Below are positions 46,102 to 55,904 of a DNA stretch of 64,000 nucleotides, piece by piece. This DNA comes from Erigeron canadensis. Lineage: Eukaryota > Streptophyta > Magnoliopsida > Asterales > Asteraceae. Each line of letters opens with the position of its first letter. The stretch's first letter is position 1. The stretch lies in assembly GCF_010389155.1 (NCBI RefSeq), contig NC_057765.1:26042980-26106979 (forward strand), read 5' to 3'. The position numbers and the translations under genes are program-made. A model generated the notes under the pieces. The model did not search any database. It was not told the origin of the DNA and saw nothing but the letters and a program-made list of their open reading frames with translations.

Positions 46102-47639
46102 ATTTGTTTTCTATTTTTTATTTTAACAACCATCGAGCCAAAATTTGGCATTGCCACCATTGCCCTTGGCTCTAGTACATAATCGTGTTACTCGGGATAC
46201 TTGACTGAAAATGAACAAAATTGATGGCCAAATAAATACCATCCCATGTCCCTGATCCTTTTGCTAGTAAACATCTTTCTACCCTTGTATAGCCACAATT
46301 AGTTTGACCCAATGAGCTTCTGGATTTGGTCAATGCCTTTAAACTTCCTATTCCAAGACCACCTTAATTCCTCTAGCTTTATTGTTCTAATTTTGCAGTT
46401 TTAAAACAGTTGATGTGCATGCTAAACGGTACAATGTTTAAAATTATTGTACAAACATTACGGTACAATGTTTAAAATTATTGTACAATTAGTTAGATGA
46501 TTATTAACTCTTGTTCTAACCTTCAATTTCGAATTTTTTGCGTCATCAAATTTGCCCCCCTAGTTAGGAAATAGCTGTACTTTGTACAGAATTTAAGTCA
46601 TAAAAAAATAAGTTGTATGCCTATAAAGGATGTAATTGTGAATTTTGGATCTCACCTCTCTTCCTTAGCTTGAAGAAAGACATGAAAGTTTTGGTTACGT
46701 GAAAGTTTTACTGGTCATTTGATTGATGAGCTTGCAGTGAGTTTCTTGTAATTTTCAACGTGCAGAGGACAATGTGTAGAAGCCCGCCCTTGTTTGAATG
46801 ACGAAAAAAGGGTATACATATATATTCCTCCAATTAGATATGCAAGGTAATTTTTTTTATTAAAAAAACTAGTTTTAGTTCGACCTATGTTTTTTTTCCA
46901 TTCAACTCTTAACTAGTATATCATTTGGTCATTAAGACCAGTATAATCAAAACATTGGGCATCCACAACATGGTCAATTTGGTAAAACATTTAATACTGT
47001 TTCACATCAACATGGTAAAAAGAAGTCAACATGGTCATAAAATGAAGATGAGCTAACAGTCAACATTAACTAATGAATGGTGACACGTGAAGATTGATCC
47101 AGTAGTCAACATTGGTCAAACATTCACCAGGAGTCAAATATTCAAAAATTGACCTAAACACAACAACTTAATAAAACCTGCTAGATTGTTAAAAGACACA
47201 ACATGATAATAAAATTGACCTTCTAAAGATGACTTACTGGCAGCCCTGGGGAGGGGCAAACCCGAGTACCCGACCCCTATTCTGCAGCATTTTTTTACGG
47301 GCACCAAGTTTTTAGAGAAATCTTTATATTTATCTATATTTATCCGAGTTAGCTAGAGCCATGTGCCACTAACTTGATCACATTGTTTTTAGACATGTAT
47401 ACATTGAAAGGTCGTCGAGGTTGAAAGAGTTCTCTCACACCTAGGTGGTCTTTGGTCCTACACTTGTGGAATGCAGATGATCGGGTAGACCTGTAGCCCG
47501 TTGGTGATCCAAATTGTTCAAAAAAAAAAAGGTAAAAACTTGTGTCCAAGCAATAATTAATTTCATATGCGTTGTGTTTGTAGATAGTTAATAATTTCTA
47601 TGTCAAATTATCAATCTTCATGTTAATCTACTTGATTGT
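46102..47639. other. Spacer, copy 6 3' flank and unknown repeats
   Basis: The stretch 46315-46460 repeats the copy 4 3' flank. The stretch 46900-47160 is rich in GTCAACATT-like repeats. At 47230-47350 a GC-rich piece (CCCGAGTACCCGACCCC) may be transposon debris. No gene is supported. Confidence 0.35.
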
Positions 47640-48200
47640 AAATGTTGATGAACAGGGGACCAGGTTTAATGCAAAGAAGAAACAATGGGGATATTAACAA
47701 ACTAATATCGCTGGATGCCTGGATTCAAAAATTCAGGATTTTTGTAGGTAGATTTGGAACTGAGCTTTTTGTGGTTCCAATATATGCTAAGCAGCTAACA
47801 TATATAGATCAATACTTATCAATGATAAAAGCTCCATCAGTTATGAATACTCATACTTGGACAATCGCAAAGTTTTCAAACATAACTGCACGTTTACTCT
47901 ATTCAGACTACTTCAAAGATAGCAAATTTGAGTGGTGTGTATGTATGTAATTGGAATCTTCTACATTCTTGTGTTTGTTTTCCAATTAAAGATAATATTA
48001 TATGTTCAGGAAGTCTAAATCATAAGGCTTCCGCGTTAACATTCACATCAGAAAATTGTCGTTCTATTCTAAAGGAGATCGACATACATAATTGAAAAAG
48101 CAAGCACATATACGTCTGTGTATCTTGAAACGGATGAATCTGATAATTTACTTCGGGATGGGTAGAAAAGTTAGGCACAATGCATGATTCTGGTTAACAA
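47640..48200 (+). pseudogene. Divergent MATH gene fragment, copy 7
   Basis: The stretch 47640-47934 aligns to exon 3 (NKLISLDAWIQKF, FGTELFVVPIYAK, YLSMIKAPSVMN, HTWTIAKFSN, FEW) and ends at the expected split Trp codon. From 48010, after TTCAG, exon 4-like text follows (TYTSVYLETDESDNL, then DG) but with stop codons. Exons 1, 2 and 5 are not found. It is far more divergent than the other copies, so it is an old relic or comes from another MATH subgroup. Confidence 0.65.
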
Positions 48201-48377
48201 CCGCTTTAAAAAAAGGGTAATCGAGGAACCTAATCCCGGTATCACAGTTGGTTTGATAGATAAAATTCATATGTGTTTCCACTAATTTTGATATTTCTAT
48301 TGGTTTAATTTAAAGGTTTAACTAAAAAACTATATCTGGAATTCTTTGTAAAGTTGGATATCTACCAATAAACTAAA

Positions 48378-48912
48378 GAGAAAATAACCTTAATATCCAA
48401 TTTTTTAAAAAAATTTATCAATTTACCCAAGTTTTTTTAGATTTTAAGAAAATACCCACAAAAAACGTAATAATTTTGAAAAATCGCAATGAGATTGTTA
48501 AAATCGCAATAATATTATAAAAATCGCATAAAGATGATGAAAATCGCATAAAGAACTTTAAAAATCTCATAAAGAACATTGAAAAATCGCATAAAGGTTT
48601 CAGAATCGTATAAAGAACATGATAATCGCATAAAGAACTTAAAATCTCATAAAGAACTTTATATGTACAAAATCTTTATGAGATTTATAAAATCTTTATG
48701 CGATTTTGTTAAATTTTTATGCGATTTTAAAAATCTCATTGCGATTTTATATAATCTCGTTGCGATTTTCGGAATCTTATTGCGATTTTATGAATCTCAT
48801 TGCGATTTTTGAAATTTATTACGATTTTGTTGGGTATTTTATAAAAATCCTAAAAAACTTGGATATATTGATATATTTTTTTTAAAAAATTGGGTATTGA
48901 GGTTATTTTCTT
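48378..48912. mobile_element. MULE-type foldback element built of a minisatellite
   Basis: The termini GAGAAAATAACC and GGTTATTTTCTT are inverses, flanked by the perfect 9-bp duplication TAAACTAAA (48369-48377 and 48913-48921). Each arm (about 250 bp) holds a tandem array of a roughly 17-bp unit, AAATCGCATAAAGAACT and variants (CGCAATGAGATT). The arrays are mirror images meeting near 48660, so a single strand could fold almost completely. Open frames here are artefacts of the repeat. Confidence 0.75.
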
Positions 48913-48921
48913 TAAACTAAA

Positions 48922-49424
48922 ACTGGATTGAGATGTGTTTGAAACGACACATGGCGTAATTCTTAATCGACATGTGTCCATTTAATTTATTTATTTTATT
49001 AAATTAGTTTTTGTAATTGTATATAGATTCAATTTTTCTTATTAAAATTAGAATTAAATTCTAACTCTTGGCTTTTAAATACAAAACACATTATAACCTT
49101 ATTTGATTGATCGTTTTCTTATTAATAAAATTGTCTATTTTTCTTTCTCAATTTTTCAACCCTTATTACTTATATATTACTTATAATAAGTTCTTAACAC
49201 GGAGATTTCAAATTTTGAGTTTACGATCCAAAATCATAAAGCTATTTGTTGTCATCCACTATGGTTACAATTTTGATGTGATTGTAATAATTTAAGGTAA
49301 ATCCAAAACTCTAACTAAACATATATTAGGACTAGTAGATATATATACATCTAACGTGCAAAGTTATGTTTACATTACATTACTTAACTAGTACTCCATC
49401 CGTGAGTGCTTATTATTTATATTT
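48922..49424. other. AT-rich spacer
   Basis: No gene or clear repeat structure is seen. Confidence 0.5.
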
Positions 49425-49835
49425 ATACTATATTATAAAACAGATCTCTCAAGTCTACATTTTAAGTTTCAACATTAATTTCTCAAAATGTTCATATATT
49501 AATTCTATATTTACATCACATCTTTTCTCTCTGCTAAAATCTCAACCAATCATTTTTTTTCTCTCTCCTCCATAAATCATTTATTCCTCCAATTCATTCA
49601 AAATCTTTTATCACAAAACCGTACATCGATAAACTATAAAAATTATATGGGTGTTCTTAAAATGTAATGCTCTTTCATTAGAGATGTTATTCGATATATT
49701 TTTGACAAATTTTTAAATCCGAAGACGGAACCCGTACGGTTAAGCTATTTGGCTATCACATTCTATGACCTATCACACTTTATGACCTATCACCTCCACC
49801 ATCTCACCGTCGCAACGCGCGGATACTTACTCTCG
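49425..49835 (+). mobile_element. Dispersed Helitron-like repeat, copy B
   Basis: This is the inverted relative of 13636-14107. It starts near TATACTATATTATAAAAC and ends CGCAACGCGCGGATACTTACTCTCG followed by T (written in two parts: CGCAACGCGCGG and ATACTTACTCTCG). Non-coding. Confidence 0.5.
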
Positions 49836-50410
49836 TATATGAAAAGAGAATTAGATTAGCATGACAACGTACAACTTTGGCGGATCTAGAGATTATTGGT
49901 GGCCTATTAGTAAAGTTTTAAATTTTGGAGATATCCACCAGGGTTTGAATCATATTTCCTACATTTGTACTTTGTAGGAGTGAAGTAATGGGGTTTTAGT
50001 TTTGTGGATGGGCCTTTCCCCTCCTGATTACATGTTTGGATCCACCAATGCAATTTTTATATGGATCCGCCAATGCAATTTTCATATATAATTTTCATAT
50101 ATAATTATGCTGAAACTGGCATAAAAAAGCCATAAGTTGCTTGTCTACTAAATAAACAATGAAATGTATATAGAAGTTTTATATCAAACTTCGTCTTATA
50201 TTTTATATTACTACACAATTTATATTTTCAATTTCAAATTATCACACTCTTATCAATGTTTTAAATGTCATTTTTTAATAGTAACCAGTTCTACCGGTAT
50301 TAAGATCAAAAATTAAAATTTAAAAATCATTTTTAAATCTTGATTTTTAGTTTAAATTTAATGTTTAAGATTTCTAACTTTACTAGTAAAGTTAATATCA
50401 ATTTTAGAAA

Positions 50411-50612
50411 GTAAAAATGGATAAATGGGTGACAACCCTCTGGTTTCATATACCATTTGGGTACCCAGAGCGCACGCCTTATATAACTCATGCTTGATAA
50501 GTCACCATCTTTAAACATAGGATCACAAGATATAGTTTCTTTACTTGTTTCTTACAAGTTTTAAACTTGTGACCTATAATCTTCATCTAATCTTGTGCGC
50601 CATGTGTTCATA
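50411..50612 (-). mobile_element. SINE-like repeat, copy 2
   Basis: This is the partner of 26641-26829, with the same block order and a minus-strand AGGTCACAAGTTTAAAA in place of the B box, so the promoter is decayed. A Helitron begins immediately at its right end. Confidence 0.5.
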
Positions 50613-51031
50613 TCTATACTCCCTATATAAACAAAGAACTCATCTCCAAATTAAACACTCTACCTTTAAATTTCTTATTTTACCCTTTTAATTTACACTA
50701 CCGCCAAACACTTTAATCTTGAAATATCGAAAATACCCTTTTGAAAACCTTACGCCCAATTTGTCTTCCTTCCCTTCCCTTCCCTAAAGCTACTCACATA
50801 TTATACCAAAAAACACACCCATACATCCCCCAGAACAAAACACACACATACATCCCCTCAGAACCGCCTCCCTCTAAAACACACATAGCCACCGCCTCCC
50901 AAAACCGCCATCGTCTTCGCCGTCTAAAACACACATAGCCATAGGTACAGTGATCCGGAAATCGCACGGGTACCGCTAATTAACCAACGTTTTTTCCTAT
51001 GCTCCACCGCATCGCGCGATTACAAGGCTAG
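50613..51031 (+). mobile_element. Non-autonomous Helitron with complete ends
   Basis: The 5' end is TCTATACTCCCTATATAAAC preceded by A. The 3' end contains the palindrome ATCGCGCGAT, then TACAAGG, CTAG and T. All four Helitron signatures are present in 419 bp. The internal Pro/Thr-rich open frame (50741-50938) is a product of CACACA/CCGCC composition. Confidence 0.7.
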
Positions 51032-51436
51032 TCATATTATAAGGGTTCCACTATTCTAATTAAATTTTGGTAGGAAAAAAAAAACAGTAGACAGTAGTGG
51101 TTGATTGGTAGATTTGGTCAAAAAAAGAGTTATAGGAAAGAGAGTGTATTCTCAATCTATGTCGTTGAACAAACGCGTTATTGTTCATGACTCTTCATCC
51201 ATAAAAAGATTAATTCCTAGAATAACATGGCACAAAAAAGATATTACCATGTTTATAGCTTCCATTAATCCATAATTATCTACGTATTGATTAATTATTA
51301 GCAACTAAATCACACACAACCATATAATACAAATATTAATTATACGATAGAAAAACAACCATATATTACAAGTTAAATCGAACAATATATATCAATTAAA
51401 AAAATATATATTTATAAACAAGATTTCACTTCTTAA

Positions 51437-51736
51437 TTAATAATTTCTGGATTTGGAAAATTGATATGAATTTGGAGTTGAACTTGTAGAACTTCTCTTA
51501 TATCTTTTTACTTGAGGCATACAACCAAAACCTGATCTTTGCTCCATGAAACCATCCGTAGGTGCTTTAAACTCCGACTTGGTTCGACGGTGAGACGAGT
51601 CGTCTACCTTCGAATTCGAGTCGGCTCCAACAAGGACGTGGTAGCTACGGGTAGAACCAACGGAGACAGAGCGATAAGTGTTGTGTGGCTTTGGTTTCTT
51701 CATGGCATGTACTAGAAATGGAATTAGTCCTTCCAT
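51437..51736 (-). CDS. Small plant-specific MEGLIP-type protein
   Basis: This intronless 99-residue gene starts at ATG 51736-51734. The N-terminus [16 protein letters not shown] matches a plant-only family of small proteins that begin MEGLIP(F/L), followed by a short hydrophobic helix and a basic stretch; their function is unknown to me. The rest is Ser/Arg/Lys rich ([42 protein letters not shown]), with no membrane-spanning segment long enough to be certain. TTG/TTCC-rich leader sequence and a TATATAC motif lie upstream (about 51875 on the + strand). Length, start and composition fit an active single-copy gene. Confidence 0.75.
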   Translation of the reverse strand: MEGLIPFLVHAMKKPKPHNTYRSVSVGSTRSYHVLVGADSNSKVDDSSHRRTKSEFKAPTDGFMEQRSGFGCMPQVKRYKRSSTSSTPNSYQFSKSRNY

Positions 51737-51739
51737 TAT

Positions 51740-52300
51740 ATATTTAATTGTTACTTTAGAAAATGATAATTTTGCTTCTTTTTTCTTTCTTGTAAGCTAA
51801 AGATATGAAGTTTGATTTTGTAGTATTTGTGTTGAATTTGATGAATGAGTTGGATGTGTGACATTGGGTTATGTATATACGTAAAGATGGTAGGGACACA
51901 GTTTGAAAAATGAGGTACTGAATTTGTGATTGAGGAAACTTGGAGGGTCATTGATAACGTGTTATTGACATTAGTGCTCTTGTTGGTAGAGTTTGTTGAC
52001 AATTCGTTAAGTGTCATATAACGACAATCTTAGAACATTTGTATTTGGTTTAATTTGTTTGGATAGAAAGCATTAACTTCAAAGGAAGGATCCGAATGAA
52101 CAATATATAAGAGACCACCAAAAGTATTGTTTTGGTTGACTTTTACTAAACCCAAAATATAGATGTTAATGTTAGCCTTATAAACAATATTTTTGACATA
52201 TTTTTTAAGAATCTTATATATATTACAATGAAATGTTGTATATATTTATGGTTGAATGGACAAGAAATCTAATTATTATGAATTCATTTGAATTTATAAA
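51740..52300. other. Upstream region of the small minus-strand gene
   Basis: AT-rich, with a possible minus-strand TATA (GTATATACAT, about 51874-51883). Other frames here are not convincing. Confidence 0.3.
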
Positions 52301-52302
52301 CT

Positions 52303-52355
52303 ATGAATGATGGATATATGCCTTTCAAAAAAAAAAAATGAATGATGGATATATG
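52303..52355 (+). repeat. 18-bp target duplication around a poly(A)-ended micro-insert
   Basis: ATGAATGATGGATATATG occurs at 52303-52320 and again at 52338-52355. Between them is only CCTTTC plus eleven A. Long direct repeats flanking an A-tailed insert are the signature of LINE-type target-primed insertion, here extremely 5'-truncated. Confidence 0.55.
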
Positions 52356-52599
52356 TATGGGTGCATTGATACACATGTTTAATATGGTAGGCACGGTAGG
52401 TGCTACATGGGGTAGGATAAAATGCGATAATGGGATGTACCTATATTGAAACAAAAATTGCTGTGGACTTAGAAGGCTGTTTTGGTAATCTTTTGTCCAA
52501 GTATCAAAAGATGTCAAACTTTGACAATTTTTAAACCTTAAAAACTTCATAATAATGATGAAACCACTAGACATATTGCTAACAAAGTGGGTATTGTGG

Positions 52600-53212
52600 A
52601 ATGTAGTTGTTATATAACAACAACGTATATCCTAAACCACAATTAGTCAAATAGGTAATCGACTTGGTGTCTAGAATGCACGTTTATTTTATGGAAATCC
52701 AATTTTTAAAATAATAACGATGATCACTTTTGGGTTGGAACATACATGCTTAACTATTAAAGAGGAAAAGTCATATTTGATTCAAACAAGGATTTTTTTT
52801 TACCCGTATTTTACACCGAGATAGAAAATATGTCACCGTTTGAAAACTAGAAGCAGATAAACATACAATATCCATTAAAAACAAAGCCAAACTACAAGGG
52901 GGCATCCTAAACTATCGAAGAAGGCGGCTTTACACGCATACTTGCAATCTTGCATAGTGAGTTCATAGAAACAACAAGGAAAAGGTCAAAAAGTGGATAC
53001 AAAAATCAACTTCATAATATTTTTTTATTTTTTACATAAATAACTTCATAGTTCATTATCATCAAATTCATTGACCTTGTCTCACGATTATTTAATCAAT
53101 TTGGTTTACTAACCAGCATTAGTTTTAACAAATATATGTTGGATTATGTCTAAAAGGTTTAATGACGAATTAAGAGTGTTCCATATTAAATTAAGTTTAA
53201 TTTCAAAATATA
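52600..53212. other. Spacer, no gene seen
   Basis: AT-rich text with no coding, tRNA or clear repeat features. Confidence 0.5.
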
Positions 53213-53537
53213 GATCGGTGCCCGCGCAAAACAGCGGCAGTAGCGGCGACGACGATGGTGTAGTTATTAACGTAAAAGTAATTTTATTGCGGTTGGAGAT
53301 ATAATGAATTGTTGTGTGGGATATGAAAGGGGGGAGGAGGGGGAGGAATTTTGAGTTCGGGTTTTTGCTATGTGTTTCTATGTGAGGAAGGGATAGATGT
53401 TGAATTTTCTTAAGGACATTTTAGTCACAATCTATAAATAGAAATAAAGATGTATTAAGATGGAAGGTCAATGTGTCATTTCAGATTATTAAAATTAAGG
53501 AGGGGAAGGGAGAGTTTGTTTTATAAATAAATATAGA
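53213..53537 (-). mobile_element. Short Helitron-like element
   Basis: On the minus strand the 5' end is TCTATATTTATTTATAAAAC after A. The 3' part has CCGCTACTGCCGCTG and TTTTGCGCGGGCACC with a decayed CTRR end. Confidence 0.45.
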
Positions 53538-53737
53538 TATAGACTATCTATTTACCCTTAAAATTAACCTATAAGATGGTGGACATGACAATTAAGAAAT
53601 CAATAATTCATATTAACCCATTTTCAAATAAAAAAATTCGCTTGTAAAATGAAAATTAATACTAGTAATAGCGAAAGATTACACTAGATTTAATTAACAA
53701 ACGGTTTTAAAACCGAGGTTTAGAATGTAAAAGAAAA

Positions 53738-53754
53738 GCTGGAATAGCTCAGTT

Positions 53755-53787
<33 letters not shown>

Positions 53788-53811
53788 GAGGTTCAAGCCC
53801 TCCTTCTAGCG
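53738..53811 (+). tRNA. tRNA-Asn (GTT), nuclear type
   Basis: The cloverleaf is complete. The acceptor GCTGGAA pairs with TTCTAGC (one G-T) with discriminator G. The anticodon stem TGTGG/CCACA encloses CTGTTAA with anticodon GTT. The T loop is GTTCAAG. The A box (TAGCTCAGTTGG) and B box (GGTTCAAGCCC) are intact, and there is no intron. It differs from chloroplast trnN, so it is a nuclear gene. Confidence 0.97.
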
Positions 53812-53821
53812 TCTCTTGTTA

Positions 53822-53826
53822 TTTTT
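53822..53826 (+). terminator. RNA polymerase III terminator
   Basis: A T5 run lies 11 nt after the tRNA 3' end. Confidence 0.6.
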
Positions 53827-54030
53827 ATACATTTTTTGTTACCAAATTGGCATAAACTTAATTACTCGTACTATATATCCACCAGACGCAAATCTTTCGC
53901 ACATACATTTTCATCTTGAACTTCAAGGTGGTGCAGGTGATGTTTGATAAGTCAATGGCTTGGACTGCATTGGTGTCGTTTCGTTGACTTTGGGAGTTTT
54001 TGAACGGATTGTGGTATTTTAGAGTAACTT

Positions 54031-54480
54031 AAACCATGGCCAAATTTGTCTAGAGGTTTTCGATCCAGAGTAGAATCAGAAGGGTTCTGCCTTTGGGAAG
54101 TTCCGAGTGTGTTAGGCCTCATGTTCAAATTTGTCATTGCAAGTTTGAAATTTAAGCCACATATTGTTCTGGATACTAAGTGAATGGTGATCTTCAATTC
54201 CACCTGAAGCATTTTTCAATGTTGTTGCACGTACAAATCAATCCAGCTCTTTTAGTCAAAGAGGCATCTAAATTTTCTGTATCTATATGTTTAAAATCAA
54301 AACATACTATTATATCTTAGATCTAAATTGCCTCAAATTAGACTTTTTTCAATTACCTACTATCTTAGCTAGACAGATCGATTGGACTTGATGCACAAAT
54401 TGAAGTTTATATTGACGATTCAACGTCATTGACCAGAAAATTATTCGAAAAATATTACATTTGCTCTCCAAGTCTGCACT
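54031..54480. repeat. Upstream segment of CNL locus, duplicated at window end
   Basis: It aligns with 63341-63660. Shared blocks are AAACCATGGCCAA, GGGAAGTTCCGAGTGTG then TAGGCCTCAT, TAAAATCAAAACATA, and AATATTACATTTGCTCTC. It lies about 1.4 kb before the CNL start codon. Confidence 0.65.
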
Positions 54481-55904
54481 AAAGTTTTGTGTTTTTTACT
54501 CTGCCACTCTGCAGGCTTAGCATAACAGAATCAAACCGTTTATTCAACCAGTCGTTTGATTCCAACAGCCAACGGTGATTAAGCATTGAATCACAATAGC
54601 ACAGGTATGAAAGCACAATAGGAAAGTAATATGTGAAGGAGAACCGCTAGCTACTTTTAACTGTCATATGAATAAGTACAAATCAACAAGCAGTTCTCAC
54701 AATGGTTCCAACATTGAGAAATATGTGTTCAGTTTATCATACCTGGTTATATATACTAGAGAAATCACCATTTACTGTCATATGAATAACTATAAAAGTT
54801 TAATTGAGTTTAACGATTAAAGAAATCTCCTGGATTATAGTCTCAAAAAATCACTTGGGCAATGGCATCACCCCTGGCTTGCCCTGGATACCTGACTTCA
54901 CCCTGTCAGCTAGCTCCCTCAGCACCAATGGTCTGATCAACCCGGCCCAACCACCAACACAACCTAATTATCTGCCACGTACTACAAATTTACAATCCCA
55001 CTCCCTTTATCAAACCTCATACTATCACACGTCTTGTTTTCATACTTTTTAGTTACATCTTTTATTTGATTGCCTGATTAGTATAGGTTATGTCGTTGGT
55101 ATAAATCTTAAAGTAATATCATGTATTTTATTATACATTATGTTGCTATCTCACTTTATTTGTACTTGGTTCACATATTGATTGATGTACTCTTTATTGT
55201 TATACGACTTATAGTACGACATTGTATCACCATTATCAAGATGTGATTATCTGCACTAAGCAAATTATCATCTTATGCTATGTTCATATGTCAATATTAT
55301 TTATTTGTACTTGGTTGTTACTCGTATTATTATTATATGTTAGTTTTAGAGGTATTCTAACTAGCTCTATCACGGCCACAATCAGTTGATGAAAGACTGA
55401 ATAAACATGTAGGCTGATGAATTTCTTTGCTGAAATGACACCCACACACCGATATCCCTATTGATTTCCCATGTATCAGTCCTGTCATGACCACAACGAA
55501 CCCATTCATATGTATCTATCTTCCTAGAGTGATTGAATAAACAATGATGTCAATGTAGTCTTATAAATAATAAGCAATGTAGCTTCCTCTAAGGCTTATA
55601 ATTTTTATTGATGCCATTTTATAATTTTTTAAGAACTGCCAAATTATTGTCTTGATACATCTAATCTTCTAATCAATATAAAAATTTACAATCAAACTAT
55701 AGAGTAACAAGTGTTCTTTTTGACAGCTCCAATCTGAATTGGTCCATGTGTTGCCAGTTGACGACTACAATACTCAATCCAATAGAATAATGAAAATTAT
55801 TGAGTTGACATTAACACAATTGGAGAAACAAATCAAACACTATAATTAAACAGAGGTTGAGTTGGTTATTTCTAAAGAATTTCATTCTCAAATCCTGCAA
55901 TACA
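54481..55904. other. Region upstream of the CNL gene
   Basis: No other gene is convincing; an 82-codon frame at 54804-55052 has no features. It probably contains the CNL promoter, but no decisive TATA box was found. Confidence 0.4.

Noticed and set aside
47349..47549. Minus-strand frame as a small protein
   Set aside because: Only weakly structured, probably repeat debris; no recognisable family.
48579..48812. 77-codon open frame
   Set aside because: Lies entirely in the minisatellite arms of the foldback element.
48400..48860. Possible CRISPR-like or satellite array
   Set aside because: Units are adjacent without unique spacers, mirror-symmetric, and enclosed by transposon ends with a 9-bp duplication.
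50741..50938. Pro/Thr-rich 65-codon frame
   Set aside because: Inside the Helitron at 50613-51031, and its sequence reflects CACACA and CCGCC repeats.
54804..55052. 82-codon frame upstream of the CNL
   Set aside because: Low-complexity Ser/Thr/Tyr tail with no motif or neighbour support.
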